From 55-13 sp964501275 (GTDB taxonomy: Bacteria; Armatimonadota; Fimbriimonadia; Fimbriimonadales; Fimbriimonadaceae): a DNA stretch of 64,000 nt. The notes beneath the pieces were generated by a model that searched no databases, was not told the DNA's origin, and saw only the letters and a program-made list of their open reading frames with translations. The DNA lies in assembly GCA_964501275.1 (NCBI GenBank), contig CAZCSP010000013.1, positions 28,279-92,278 of the forward strand, read 5' to 3'. The position numbers were made by a program, and so were the translations under genes. Shown here piece after piece: positions 23,055-30,736 of the stretch (its first letter is position 1; each line of letters starts with the position of its first letter).

Positions 23055-23978
23055 GTGACTGTTATTCAATCAACCAACTTTTCAGAGGAGGCCTATGATC
23101 TGCTGCGCAAGGCGGCGGAGCTTGGGCCTGGATATCGCGGGCGGAAGCGAGAGGCCGATCAAGTGGAATGCCGGACGCTGGCCAACGAGTTCCGCGAGCG
23201 CGGGGAAGAGCCTCCTCCCTATTTAGAACTGGACCCCAAGTGGGTGGAGCGTCGGGCCAAGCTTTTTGAGGCGGGCGATTATCCCGACAAAGGAGTCACT
23301 GTGACCGAGCGGGATTTGGCGGCGATGGCGGCCAATTTCGACCTGCCGGTGCCGATCTGGATCGAGCACGCCGAGTCCCCGCTGGAACTCGGATACCTCA
23401 CCGAGGTCAGTACGGAGGATGGGGAACTGTTCGGCACGCTCTCCCTCACAGAGGAGGCGAACAACTTGATCGAGCGGTCCGGAGCGCGGGCGCTTTCGGT
23501 CGGACTATCCAGCGACCTGACGCGCATTCGAGAGGTCAGCCTGGTCCGATATCCGAGGGTGAAATCCGCCCAACTCTTCGACGACACGCTCCGCTTCGAC
23601 ACCGAAATCGAGTTCGGCATCGACTGGCGGGCCCGATATGAGGAGGCGATCCGCAAACAGAGGCAGGACGCGGCCCAGGATCAGGTGGCCAAGTGGGTGG
23701 CGGGCGGGGTGATCACTCCAGCTCAAGCGCCCTATGTCTCGGCCCTCCTGGTGGAGGAGACGGGCGTCGAGTTCAACGGCGGCCTGACTTCGATCCGGGA
23801 TTTGGTCGCGAAGCTGATTGTCGCCCAGCCCCGACATGGGATGCTGGGCGAACACGCTCCGCAGCCCGTAGAGGATGTTTCCTCCGTTCTGATGCTGCCC
23901 GAAGAGGCGGCTTTTTATCGGAAGCACTTTCCGGATGTAAGTCTGGAAGCGATTGCGCAGAAGCGCCGGTCGGCTTGA
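23055..23978 (+). CDS. Mu-like prohead protease (gpI family)
   Basis: 307 residues, GTG start. The central motif block KLFEAGDYPDKGVTVTERD and PVPIWIEHAESPLELG, followed by RSGARALSVGLSSDLTRI, is the pattern of Mu-type head maturation proteases. His in IEH and Ser in LSVGLSS are candidates for the catalytic pair. The C-terminal third is helical and could serve as internal scaffold. Its own promoter is at 22999. The last codons (LEAIAQKRRSA stop) recur in the 95-bp tandem repeats that follow. Confidence 0.75.
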   Translation: MTVIQSTNFSEEAYDLLRKAAELGPGYRGRKREADQVECRTLANEFRERGEEPPPYLELDPKWVERRAKLFEAGDYPDKGVTVTERDLAAMAANFDLPVPIWIEHAESPLELGYLTEVSTEDGELFGTLSLTEEANNLIERSGARALSVGLSSDLTRIREVSLVRYPRVKSAQLFDDTLRFDTEIEFGIDWRARYEEAIRKQRQDAAQDQVAKWVAGGVITPAQAPYVSALLVEETGVEFNGGLTSIRDLVAKLIVAQPRHGMLGEHAPQPVEDVSSVLMLPEEAAFYRKHFPDVSLEAIAQKRRSA

Positions 23979-24211
23979 CTTGTCCGACGATAAATCGTCG
24001 GTTTGAAAGCGGCAATGAATTGCCGCACTCTAAACAGCTTGAGGCGATCGTGCAGAAGCGTCGGTCGGCTTAACTTGTCCGACGATAAATCGTCGGACTG
24101 AAAGCGGCAATGAATTGCCGCACTCTAAACAGCTTGAGGCGATTGTGCAGAAGCGTCGGTCGGCTTGACTTGTCCGACGATAAATCGTCGGTTTGAAAGC
24201 GGCAATGAATT
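23949..24211. repeat. 95-bp tandem repeat containing the protease gene's 3' end
   Basis: Unit starts TGTCCGACGA at 23981, 24076 and 24171 are exactly 95 bases apart. Each unit has two hairpins (TCCGACGATAAATCGTCGG and GCGGCAATGAATTGCCGC) plus a copy of the codons for LEAI-QKRRSA and a stop. The third unit runs into the assembly gap; GCCGCACTCTAAACAATTGG follows the gap. Confidence 0.92.
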
Positions 24212-24311
24212 NNNNNNNNNNNNNNNNNNNNNNNNNNNNNNNNNNNNNNNNNNNNNNNNNNNNNNNNNNNNNNNNNNNNNNNNNNNNNNNNNNNNNNNNN
24301 NNNNNNNNNNN
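24212..24311. other. Assembly gap (100 N)
   Basis: Exactly 100 N, the usual placeholder for a gap of unknown size, inside the 95-bp tandem array. The true number of repeat units is unknown. Confidence 0.99.
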
Positions 24312-24341
24312 GCCGCACTCTAAACAATTGGAGGTTTCATT

Positions 24342-24782
24342 TTGGCAGCATTAGCTACCGCATTCGAGGCGTTTGAGAAACCTGGCCTCGTCGTCAACTA
24401 CAAGATTTCGAATGTGAAGGTGTTCAAGGGCGGGTTGCTTGCGATCAATTCTTCCGGCTATCTGATCCCGATTGCCCACGGCACTGCGAACCTGAAGTTT
24501 GCCGGTGTCGCCAATGAAACGGTCGACAACTCGGGCGGCTCGGCGGGCGACAAGGGCGTCAACGTGACGAAGTCCGGCTCGTTCGTCTTCAAGGCCGCCA
24601 GCGGCTTTACTCCCGCCATCGCCGACCTGGGCAAAGAGGTCTACGCTAACACCGACTGGGAGGTCCAGATCGCCACCGGCGGCCTGAGCAACCAGTATAA
24701 AGTCGGCACCATCACCGCATTGGAAAACACCTCGACCGGAGCCGTCGGCGTTCGGGTGAGGATTGATAACTACAGTTTGTAG
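24342..24782 (+). CDS. Phage head decoration-like protein (DUF2190 type)
   Basis: 146 residues, TTG start with GGAGG 6 bases before it (24331-24335), which decides the start. The repeated strand-turn pattern (KGGLLAINSSGYLIPIAHGT, FAGVANETVD, GEVYANTDWEVQI-like end) fits the small beta-rich proteins found just before Mu-type capsid genes. These decorate or stabilise capsids. The first codons lie directly after the assembly gap, but the gene itself is complete. Confidence 0.7.
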   Translation: MAALATAFEAFEKPGLVVNYKISNVKVFKGGLLAINSSGYLIPIAHGTANLKFAGVANETVDNSGGSAGDKGVNVTKSGSFVFKAASGFTPAIADLGKEVYANTDWEVQIATGGLSNQYKVGTITALENTSTGAVGVRVRIDNYSL

Positions 24783-24945
24783 GTGGTGGGCGTTAGGCGT
24801 TGGGTGTTAGGCTTTGGGTTTTAGGTTTTAGGTTTTAGGTTAATAGGACATATAGGACTTATAAGACCTATAAGCCAAGCACCAAGCACCAAGCACCAAA
24901 CGCCAAACACCAAACACCAAACACCATCCCCCCGTCCCCAAAAGG
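24783..24945. repeat. Long degenerate hairpin repeat (heptad type), best preserved copy
   Basis: Left arm GGCGTTGGGTGTTAGGCTTT and several TTTTAGG words. The core is ATAGGACATATAGGACTTAT plus AAGACCTATAAGCC. The right arm is AAGCACCAAGCACC repeated, then AAACGCC and AAACACC repeated. It ends about 20 bases before the AAAGGAGG of the capsid gene. Confidence 0.85.
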
Positions 24946-24953
24946 AGGTTCCT

Positions 24954-25892
24954 ATGGCTCTTACCAAGAGCGACATTCCTGATCTTTTGATCCCTGGCCT
25001 AAAGGCCGAATTTGGCGAGGCTTATCGCAGCGAACTCGATCAGAGTATCGCCGACCGCATCGCCACTGTTATCAGCACCACCATGCCGAGCCAGAAGTAT
25101 GCTTGGCTGGGCAGCGTGCCGCCGATGCGCGAGTTTGTCGACGAGCGTCAGCCGACCGGGATCGCGCCCTACTCAGTCACCATCGAGGACAAGGTCTTCG
25201 AAGCCAGCTTGGCGATCGACCGCCGTGCCATCGAGGATGACCAGCTCGACATGGTCCGCATGAAGGTGCGCGACTTGGCGTTTCGGGTGGCGGCGCATCG
25301 GCAGCAGATGGTGGTGGAGGCTCTGGCAGGCGGCAGTTCGGGCATCGGCTACAACGGGCAGCCCCTGATCGCCACCACCCATCCGGTGCATGGCGGCGCG
25401 ACTTACTCGAACAAGACCACCAGCGCTTTGGACGCCACCACTTTGGCCGGAGCGATCAATGCGATGATGCTGGTTCCCGACGACCAAGGGACGCCCCTCG
25501 GGATCGTGCCGGATACGCTCGTGGTGGGGCCGAAACTCCAGTGGGCGGCCATGGAATTGGTCGAGAGCCCGGTCGTGGTCTACAAAGGCAACAGCAACGA
25601 CACCGCCGCCGCAACCCCGTACCTGAACGCGTTCCGAGGCCGCCTGAACGTGGTGGTCAGCCCGTTCTTGCGCGATTCTTCGGATGATTATTGGTTCCTT
25701 TTGGACACCAAGCGCCCGATCAAGTCGATCATCCTGCAGCAGCGGAGCGACGTGCCCGTGGAGTTCACCGCGCTCGACGATCCGAACTCGTCCGAGTCCG
25801 CCTGGATGCGCGACCGGTTCTACTATGGAGTCCGGGGCCGCTACAACGTCGGGTTTGGGCTGTGGCAGACCGTGTACGGAGGGATTCTCTGA
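24954..25892 (+). CDS. Mu-like major capsid protein (gpT family)
   Basis: 312 residues. The family pattern is clear: a long N-terminal helical part (LLIPGLKAEFGEAYRSELDQ), WLGSVPPMREFVDER, YSVTIEDKVFEASLAIDRRA, then NGQPLIATTHPV and the C-terminal FYYGVRGRYNVGFGLWQ. It forms the head shell. An unusually strong AAAGGAGG ribosome site is 6 bases upstream, as expected for a highly made protein. Its stop overlaps the next start by one base. Confidence 0.9.
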   Translation: MALTKSDIPDLLIPGLKAEFGEAYRSELDQSIADRIATVISTTMPSQKYAWLGSVPPMREFVDERQPTGIAPYSVTIEDKVFEASLAIDRRAIEDDQLDMVRMKVRDLAFRVAAHRQQMVVEALAGGSSGIGYNGQPLIATTHPVHGGATYSNKTTSALDATTLAGAINAMMLVPDDQGTPLGIVPDTLVVGPKLQWAAMELVESPVVVYKGNSNDTAAATPYLNAFRGRLNVVVSPFLRDSSDDYWFLLDTKRPIKSIILQQRSDVPVEFTALDDPNSSESAWMRDRFYYGVRGRYNVGFGLWQTVYGGIL

Positions 25893-26155
25893 TGGGAGTC
25901 GCCGAAACCGTCGCCCTGGCCCTGTCGGCATTGACTGGAGGTTTGGTAGGAGCGGCTTCGGCCGCCTACCTCTCCGGGGTGCGGGTCGCGGGAACCATCG
26001 AAGGCTTCCGTGCCGCTTTCCAAGCCTACATGGAAGGCCGAACCGACGAGCCGTCCTTGATCCTGCAGGCCGCTTTCGAAGAGTTGGATTCCGCCTGGCG
26101 AGCCTTCGGCGCATCGCTGGACCGGCTGGGGAAGGCGGCGAAGATTAGGAAGTAG
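25892..26155 (+). CDS. Small membrane protein of the head module
   Basis: 87 residues, TGATG overlap with the capsid gene. One hydrophobic segment (TVALALSALTGGLVGAASAA, residues 5-24) is followed by a charged helical tail ending KAAKIRK. A one-helix holin or virion protein is possible, but I recognise no family. The tight coupling to the capsid gene supports it being real. Confidence 0.65.
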   Translation: MGVAETVALALSALTGGLVGAASAAYLSGVRVAGTIEGFRAAFQAYMEGRTDEPSLILQAAFEELDSAWRAFGASLDRLGKAAKIRK

Positions 26156-26159
26156 GGGG

Positions 26160-26285
26160 AGACGGCGTTGCGGCATTGGGGCTTAGCGGTTTTGGGGATC
26201 GGACTTATCTGTCCCATCCGACGTATCTGACGATCAACCGTAATGCCGCAATGCCGCAATGCCGTTAAGCCCTAACCCATCCCAA
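26160..26285. repeat. Long degenerate hairpin repeat (heptad type) before 26298 gene
   Basis: Left arm GGCGTTGCGGCATTGGGGCTT, core GGACTTATCTGTCCCATCCGA, right arm AATGCCGCAATGCCGCAATG. It ends about 10 bases before the CAAGGAGG of the next gene. Confidence 0.75.
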
Positions 26286-26297
26286 GGAGGACGCTTC

Positions 26298-26711
26298 ATG
26301 TCCCTTACCGTTACCCGCGCTCGGATCAAGGAGAAGTGCGCGGTTTCTGATAGTAGTTACGATACGCCGATCGACAACATCATTGCCGACTACGTGGCGC
26401 CCATCGAGTACGCGATTCGGGCGGAGTACATCGCCGATTCCGGGAACACCGGACTCCAGGCGACCCTGAATTTGGGGGCGTTGGAGATCTGCTGTGGCGA
26501 GTTTGTGGCCCAGCGTCTTCGCGAGCCTGGCGCGGCGGAGGGGATCGAGTTGGAGGGGCTGGTCCTCACCCCGTTCTTCCGCCGCTCCGCCCGAGACCCC
26601 AGCGGACTCATCTTCGCCGGGTGGATCAGGCTGAAGCCGTACCTGAAGACCGGCGTCGATATCGGCCCGATTGCCGGAGTCTTGAGCGGATTCAAGGAGG
26701 AAGCTGAATGA
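26298..26711 (+). CDS. Probable phage head-tail connector protein
   Basis: 137 residues. The opening (MSLTVTRARIKEKCAVSDS) and a compact all-helical outline with a conserved LGALEICCGEFVAQRL helix fit the small connectors that follow Mu-type capsid genes. I assign it mainly from position and size. CAAGGAGG lies 8 bases before the ATG. Its end overlaps the next gene by four bases (ATGA). Confidence 0.6.
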   Translation: MSLTVTRARIKEKCAVSDSSYDTPIDNIIADYVAPIEYAIRAEYIADSGNTGLQATLNLGALEICCGEFVAQRLREPGAAEGIELEGLVLTPFFRRSARDPSGLIFAGWIRLKPYLKTGVDIGPIAGVLSGFKEEAE

Positions 26712-27010
26712 GCCTGATGCCTGCCCGATTCAAGACCGCCATCCTGCGTGTCGGCGACCCGTTTACGGTGAGCGGCAATCCGCGAGTCGGCTGGTTCCGA
26801 ATCGCCAGCTTCAGCCGAGCCCTGCTCTACGCCACTCCCGCCGAAGCCGACGGATACAGCAAGCCCATGCAAATCCTCACCGTCCCCCACGACGACCCAA
26901 CAACGGTTGGCGACACCGTCTCCTGGGATGGGTTGAGCCTTGTGGTCAAGAAGGCGGTGAAGGTGAGGCTACGCGGCGAGACGGTGGCGAGGCAGTTGCT
27001 GGTGGCGTGA
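26708..27010 (+). CDS. Probable phage head closure/adaptor protein
   Basis: 100 residues, beta-rich (PFTVSGNPRVGWFRIASFS, DTVSWDGLSLVVKKAVKVRL), the size and style of head-closure or head-tail joining proteins. Coupled to the connector by ATGA overlap. It is the last phage-type gene: no tail, lysis, integration or regulatory gene follows before mqnC. Confidence 0.55.
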   Translation: MSLMPARFKTAILRVGDPFTVSGNPRVGWFRIASFSRALLYATPAEADGYSKPMQILTVPHDDPTTVGDTVSWDGLSLVVKKAVKVRLRGETVARQLLVA

Positions 27011-27043
27011 ATAAATGGGATACATCTATAGCCGTCCGACCCG

Positions 27044-27150
27044 AAGGGTGTAGCCGTGGGCAGGGCCCCGCGATAAGGCTTGTCGTTCTATTGCGAATCT
27101 GTAGTTGATTACAACCCAGTTGCGTGGGCCCAGCCCACGGCTACACCCTT
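27044..27150. repeat. Inverted repeat element (family B; copy at 47971-48084)
   Basis: 18-bp perfect arms beginning AAGGGTGTAGCCGTGGGC (27044-27061) and ending with its complement (27133-27150). The interior word ACAACCCAGTTGCG is found as its complement at 48003-48017. It marks the end of the head module. Confidence 0.85.
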
Positions 27151-27264
27151 CAGGTTGGCTTCTGAGGAGGAAAGCTCTTCGCCAGAAGTAGCAGAGTGCA
27201 TGGAGTAGGGCCATGCCAACTTTCAACAAAAACTGAAACCTCCCCAGGTACAATCCCACACAGC

Positions 27265-28350
27265 ATGGCGACTCTTGCCCCTGAGCGCATTTCTATCGAC
27301 TCTATCGCTGACAAGGTCTTTGCCGATCAGCGGATTACGCCTGAGGAAGCGCTCTTCCTCTACCGCCACCCCAACATCCTGGACCTGGCGACCTTGGCAG
27401 ACTATCGTCGGAAGCAGAAGGCGGACCCGAGTACCGTCACCTACATCATCGGGCGCATCCTCAATTACACCAACGTCTGCTGGGTGCGGTGTAAGTTTTG
27501 CGCCTTCTATCGGACTCCCAACCATGAGGAGGGCTACCTGCATAGCGATGAAGATATCCTTGCCAAGGTGCAGGATACGGTGGAGAAGGGCGGGGTGGAG
27601 ATTCTTTTCCAGGGCGGGCTGAATCCCAAGCTGAAGATCGACTACTACGAGGGCATCTTTGCCAAGGTTAAGGCTAAGTTTCCCGAGGTGATCCTACACG
27701 CGCTCTCGCCTGCCGAGATCATCTACATCGCCCACATCAGCAAACTGAGCCTGACCGAGTGTCTGACGCGGCTGAAGGCGGCGGGACTGCATTCCATCCC
27801 GGGCGCGGGCGGGGAGATTTTGGTGGACCGGGTGCGGGCCATCATTGCCCCCTATAAGGACACCACCGACGAGTGGCTGGAGTGCATGAGAGCCGCCTCG
27901 GCATTGGGGATTCGGAGCACGGCCTCCATGATGTTCGGCCACGTGGAGACCATCGAGGATCGCATCGAGCATTTGGGGCGGATTCGGGATTTGCAGGACG
28001 AGTGCAATCCGTTCCGCGCCTTCATCTCCTGGAACTTCCAACCCGAAGAGACCAACCTGCCCATCCCCAACAAGGCCAGCGGCGCCGATTATCTGCGGAC
28101 CGTCGCCATCTCGCGCATCTTCCTCGACAACTTCGACAACTTCCAAGTCTCCATCCTCACCCAAGGTCCCAAGATCGCTCAGGCGGCCTTGAGCTACGGC
28201 GCAAACGATTTTGGCTCGGTCATGATCGAGGAGAACGTGGTCTCAGCCGCCGGAAACAAGTTCATCCTATCAGCCGAAGAGTTCGAGCGGCTGATCGAGG
28301 GCGCGGGGTATGTGGCGAAGCGTCGGAACACCCGGTATGAGCTGATTTAG
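27265..28350 (+). CDS. mqnC: Cyclic dehypoxanthinyl futalosine synthase
   Basis: 361 residues from ATG at 27265. Radical-SAM enzyme of the futalosine menaquinone route: it cyclises dehypoxanthine futalosine. The cluster motif CWVRCKFC (CxxxCxxC, near residue 73) and the family pattern NYTNVCWVRC, FQGGLNPKLKIDYYE, EETNLPIPNKASGADYLRT are intact, and SYGANDFGSVMIEENVVSAA near the end is typical. It shows that this organism makes menaquinone by the futalosine pathway. Other mqn genes are not in the window. It stands alone after the phage module. Confidence 0.95.
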   Translation: MATLAPERISIDSIADKVFADQRITPEEALFLYRHPNILDLATLADYRRKQKADPSTVTYIIGRILNYTNVCWVRCKFCAFYRTPNHEEGYLHSDEDILAKVQDTVEKGGVEILFQGGLNPKLKIDYYEGIFAKVKAKFPEVILHALSPAEIIYIAHISKLSLTECLTRLKAAGLHSIPGAGGEILVDRVRAIIAPYKDTTDEWLECMRAASALGIRSTASMMFGHVETIEDRIEHLGRIRDLQDECNPFRAFISWNFQPEETNLPIPNKASGADYLRTVAISRIFLDNFDNFQVSILTQGPKIAQAALSYGANDFGSVMIEENVVSAAGNKFILSAEEFERLIEGAGYVAKRRNTRYELI

Positions 28351-28351
28351 G

Positions 28352-28500
28352 CGGCTTGTCGGCGTTAGGGCATTACGGTATTGGGGCTTAGGATAGATTC
28401 CCGAGCTTCTTCGCAGGGTGCTGGGGGAAGTTACAAACTCACCATAATCTGGCGGATCATGGGACACATGGGCAGGCTGCCCATGCCACGACGTCTAGTT
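28352..28500. repeat. Heptad-type words and a CATGGGCAGGCTGCCCATG palindrome
   Basis: Words GGCGTTAGGGCATTACGGTA lie near 28360-28390. The palindrome at about 28467-28485 belongs to the short-palindrome family that fills the lysA insertion. Confidence 0.7.
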
Positions 28501-28547
28501 TCCAGCAAGTTGCGAACGAAATGACCTTCTGATAGGGTCTCCTGAAT

Positions 28548-29201
28548 ATGCTCCTGGAGTTGATTGCTGCCATTTGCCTTCAAGCCCAAGGGCTTTTTGA
28601 GAAGACGCACACCATCACGAGTACCTACTACGTGGAAGTGAAGGTGTACAACCCCGAGTTGCTGTTCACGCTCAATTTCATTTTGGATGAATCCGTCGAA
28701 TACCTGGTCCGAGATGAGTTGACTCACAATGTCAGATACAAAATAGAAGATGTGGCCGTTCGCCCAAGCTTTAAAGATGCCGGCCATGTCTCCCTGCTTC
28801 TTTCCACAATGGGCCTGTCAGGAGGCGAGTATCGACTTATAAGCCAGCATGATGATCTTCTTGCTGGACTCATCCTTCGAAGCGCCCCAATAGGTCCCCC
28901 TAGTCAGTATCAGGTTGGGAGATTCACATCCACTTTGCCAAAGGAGATCACTCTATTTGCTCAAAAATTCAAACTGGTCAACAGTGATATTAAGCCGTCG
29001 AGACCATCTCAACAGAACCGTATCAGAGCCAGTTTTTCCTTGATTGAGGAATCTGGGGCGGGTTCTATTTCGCATATCACACTCGATCGGCAATGGGACG
29101 ACTTAGGTCGAACCATCTTTGCCGACATATCTATCCTAGGCGGAGGCAATAGCCGCGCGACATTGAGGATGCAACGGGTGCCGCCAGATAGGAGGAAGTA
29201 G
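28548..29201 (+). CDS. Hypothetical exported protein
   Basis: 217 residues with a short N-terminal hydrophobic stretch (MLLELIAAICLQAQG) that may be a signal peptide cut after AQG. The remainder is beta-rich and charged. No family recognised. Base composition is noticeably more AT-rich than its neighbours, which suggests later arrival or weak expression. A recognisable ribosome site is lacking. Confidence 0.55.
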   Translation: MLLELIAAICLQAQGLFEKTHTITSTYYVEVKVYNPELLFTLNFILDESVEYLVRDELTHNVRYKIEDVAVRPSFKDAGHVSLLLSTMGLSGGEYRLISQHDDLLAGLILRSAPIGPPSQYQVGRFTSTLPKEITLFAQKFKLVNSDIKPSRPSQQNRIRASFSLIEESGAGSISHITLDRQWDDLGRTIFADISILGGGNSRATLRMQRVPPDRRK

Positions 29202-29285
29202 GAGCAAGCAAACTTACTTCTTGGTATTACTTGCCTTCTTTCTGTGATGCCTCCAGGGGACAAGGCTGAGAGGAATGTACAGACT

Positions 29286-29326
29286 CCCATGGCCTGGTAG
29301 GCCATGGGCAGGCTGCCTATGCCATT
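29286..29326. repeat. Short-palindrome family, two units
   Basis: CATGGCCTGGTAGGCCATG overlaps GGGCAGGCTGCCTATGCC, the same pattern (word, AGGCT-type centre, reversed word) as in lysA. Confidence 0.75.
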
Positions 29327-29338
29327 ATTCCCTCTACC

Positions 29339-30496
29339 CTATTCCTTTCCGCCCGCCAACTTCATGATCCGCTTCGATGTGCCCATGGAGCCTACTGAGA
29401 GGCCGCTGGGGCTTCGGGTGGGGGCGGCGCTGGCGTCCTCTGGGGTCCAGAAGACAAAGGGTTGGATGCTGCCGGAGCGGATGTTGGTGGCAGTTCCGCC
29501 GGCGGCTGGGACCTTGTAGACGCCGGAAGTAGCGCTGCTCAGGGTGACGCGGGTGAAGGCTATTTCGGTTCCGCCGGGATTCCAAGAGCTGCCAAAGCAG
29601 CGATCTGACGCGCTGGAATTGACACTGGTGATCTTGACTTTGGAGGCGCCATTCGAAGCCATCGTCCAGATCTCATATTGGCCCGACTGGTTCGAAGTGT
29701 AACTAATTTTGTCTCCCGTCTTATTGTACTGGGGCATAAACGTATCGCCGCTTGTGGTCAGGACCGTTGGGTTCGAGCCATCCAGATCGATGGCCTTGAT
29801 CCGGGGCGAGGAGGCGCTGGTGGGCCAGAAGGTGTAGACGATGCGAGTTCCGGTAGGGGATACAAAGGCGTCGTCGGCATCGTCGATTGCGGTCGGCGTT
29901 TGGTTGGCGCTCGTCGAGCTGATCACATACAGACGGTAGCGGTATTGAGGCTCCTGGGGCGTTCCCACGGAGGTCGCGCCGGTGAAGACGATCTGCGTTC
30001 CGTCTGGTGTGTACATGACGGAGCCGATATCCTTGAAAGTCGTCTGTGTCAAACGGGTGGCTCCGGCGAAGGAGACGGTTGCGTTCGTATAGACGGCATA
30101 GTCCGCGTCTGGGCCGGGGGCATTGGTGTAGCCAAAGGCGACGTTTGCGGCGTTTACCGGGTTCTGGGCGAAGGTCTTGAAGTTCGCCGTCATGTCCACG
30201 TAGGTTTGCTCGTCGCCACCATTCTCGTCGACGTGCTTTACATCTTGGGCGGAATCGATGAAGAAGATGCGATTGACGGGCAGGGTGGAGCCAGTTGAAC
30301 CGGTTGTCTCGCTGGTGGTGGTGGCGTTTGTGCTTCCGTTGTTGCCGCCGTTGCCTCCGTTCGCGTTGGTCCCGTTCGAACCTCCCCCACTACCGCCTCC
30401 GCCTCCGCAACCCAGCATCACAACGAATGCCGTCAAGAGGGAGAGAAGAATCAACTGGGGACGGTTGTCCCGAATACGCGCGATGAGGTTATGCAT
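29339..30496 (-). CDS. Lipoprotein with TolB/PD40-type beta-propeller repeats
   Basis: 385 residues. Signal peptide ending in lipobox VMLGC, then a Gly/Ser/Asn/Thr-rich linker (residues 33-70). Several PD40-like blades follow: YTPDGTQIVFTGA, VSPTGTRIVYTFW, YNKTGDKISYTSNQSGQYEI, WNPGGTEIAFTRV. Such propellers bind partners or sugars in the periplasm; TolB-like proteins link to the outer membrane. With no Tol/Pal genes around it, a TolB role is not shown. It would be a substrate of the lipoprotein machinery that includes Lnt. Confidence 0.8.
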   Translation of the reverse strand: MHNLIARIRDNRPQLILLSLLTAFVVMLGCGGGGGSGGGSNGTNANGGNGGNNGSTNATTTSETTGSTGSTLPVNRIFFIDSAQDVKHVDENGGDEQTYVDMTANFKTFAQNPVNAANVAFGYTNAPGPDADYAVYTNATVSFAGATRLTQTTFKDIGSVMYTPDGTQIVFTGATSVGTPQEPQYRYRLYVISSTSANQTPTAIDDADDAFVSPTGTRIVYTFWPTSASSPRIKAIDLDGSNPTVLTTSGDTFMPQYNKTGDKISYTSNQSGQYEIWTMASNGASKVKITSVNSSASDRCFGSSWNPGGTEIAFTRVTLSSATSGVYKVPAAGGTATNIRSGSIQPFVFWTPEDASAAPTRSPSGLSVGSMGTSKRIMKLAGGKE

Positions 30497-30613
30497 ACCG
30501 GTATGAATCTCGGACGCCTTTTGGCGTCGGGAAGTTCTGCGGAGTTATTATGGCCTGTGATGGCGCGGTGGGGGATGGGGGTGATTGCGTGATCTCGTGA
30601 TTGACTTGAGGTT

Positions 30614-30693
30614 TGTAGGCGGGGGATGCATTGTGCCGCCGTTTGACTATAGGTCTTCGGTTCGACGGCGGCACAATGCATCCCCCGCCTACA
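30614..30693. repeat. 29-bp perfect inverted repeat (ATGCATCC family)
   Basis: Arms 30614-30642 and 30665-30693 are perfect complements over 29 bases. The arm starts TGTAGGCGGGGGATGCATTG. The same core occurs at 12250, 18168-18520 and 43960. A GGACCTGGGGGTCCAGGC repeat follows at about 30719-30737. Confidence 0.92.
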
Positions 30694-30736
30694 GATGTTG
30701 TGGTGGCTACAAGACCCTCGGACCTGGGGGTCCAGG

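Noticed and set aside
23949..24341. CRISPR array
   Set aside because: Repeat units are 95 bp with no unique spacers and contain a gene's 3' end; no cas gene nearby.
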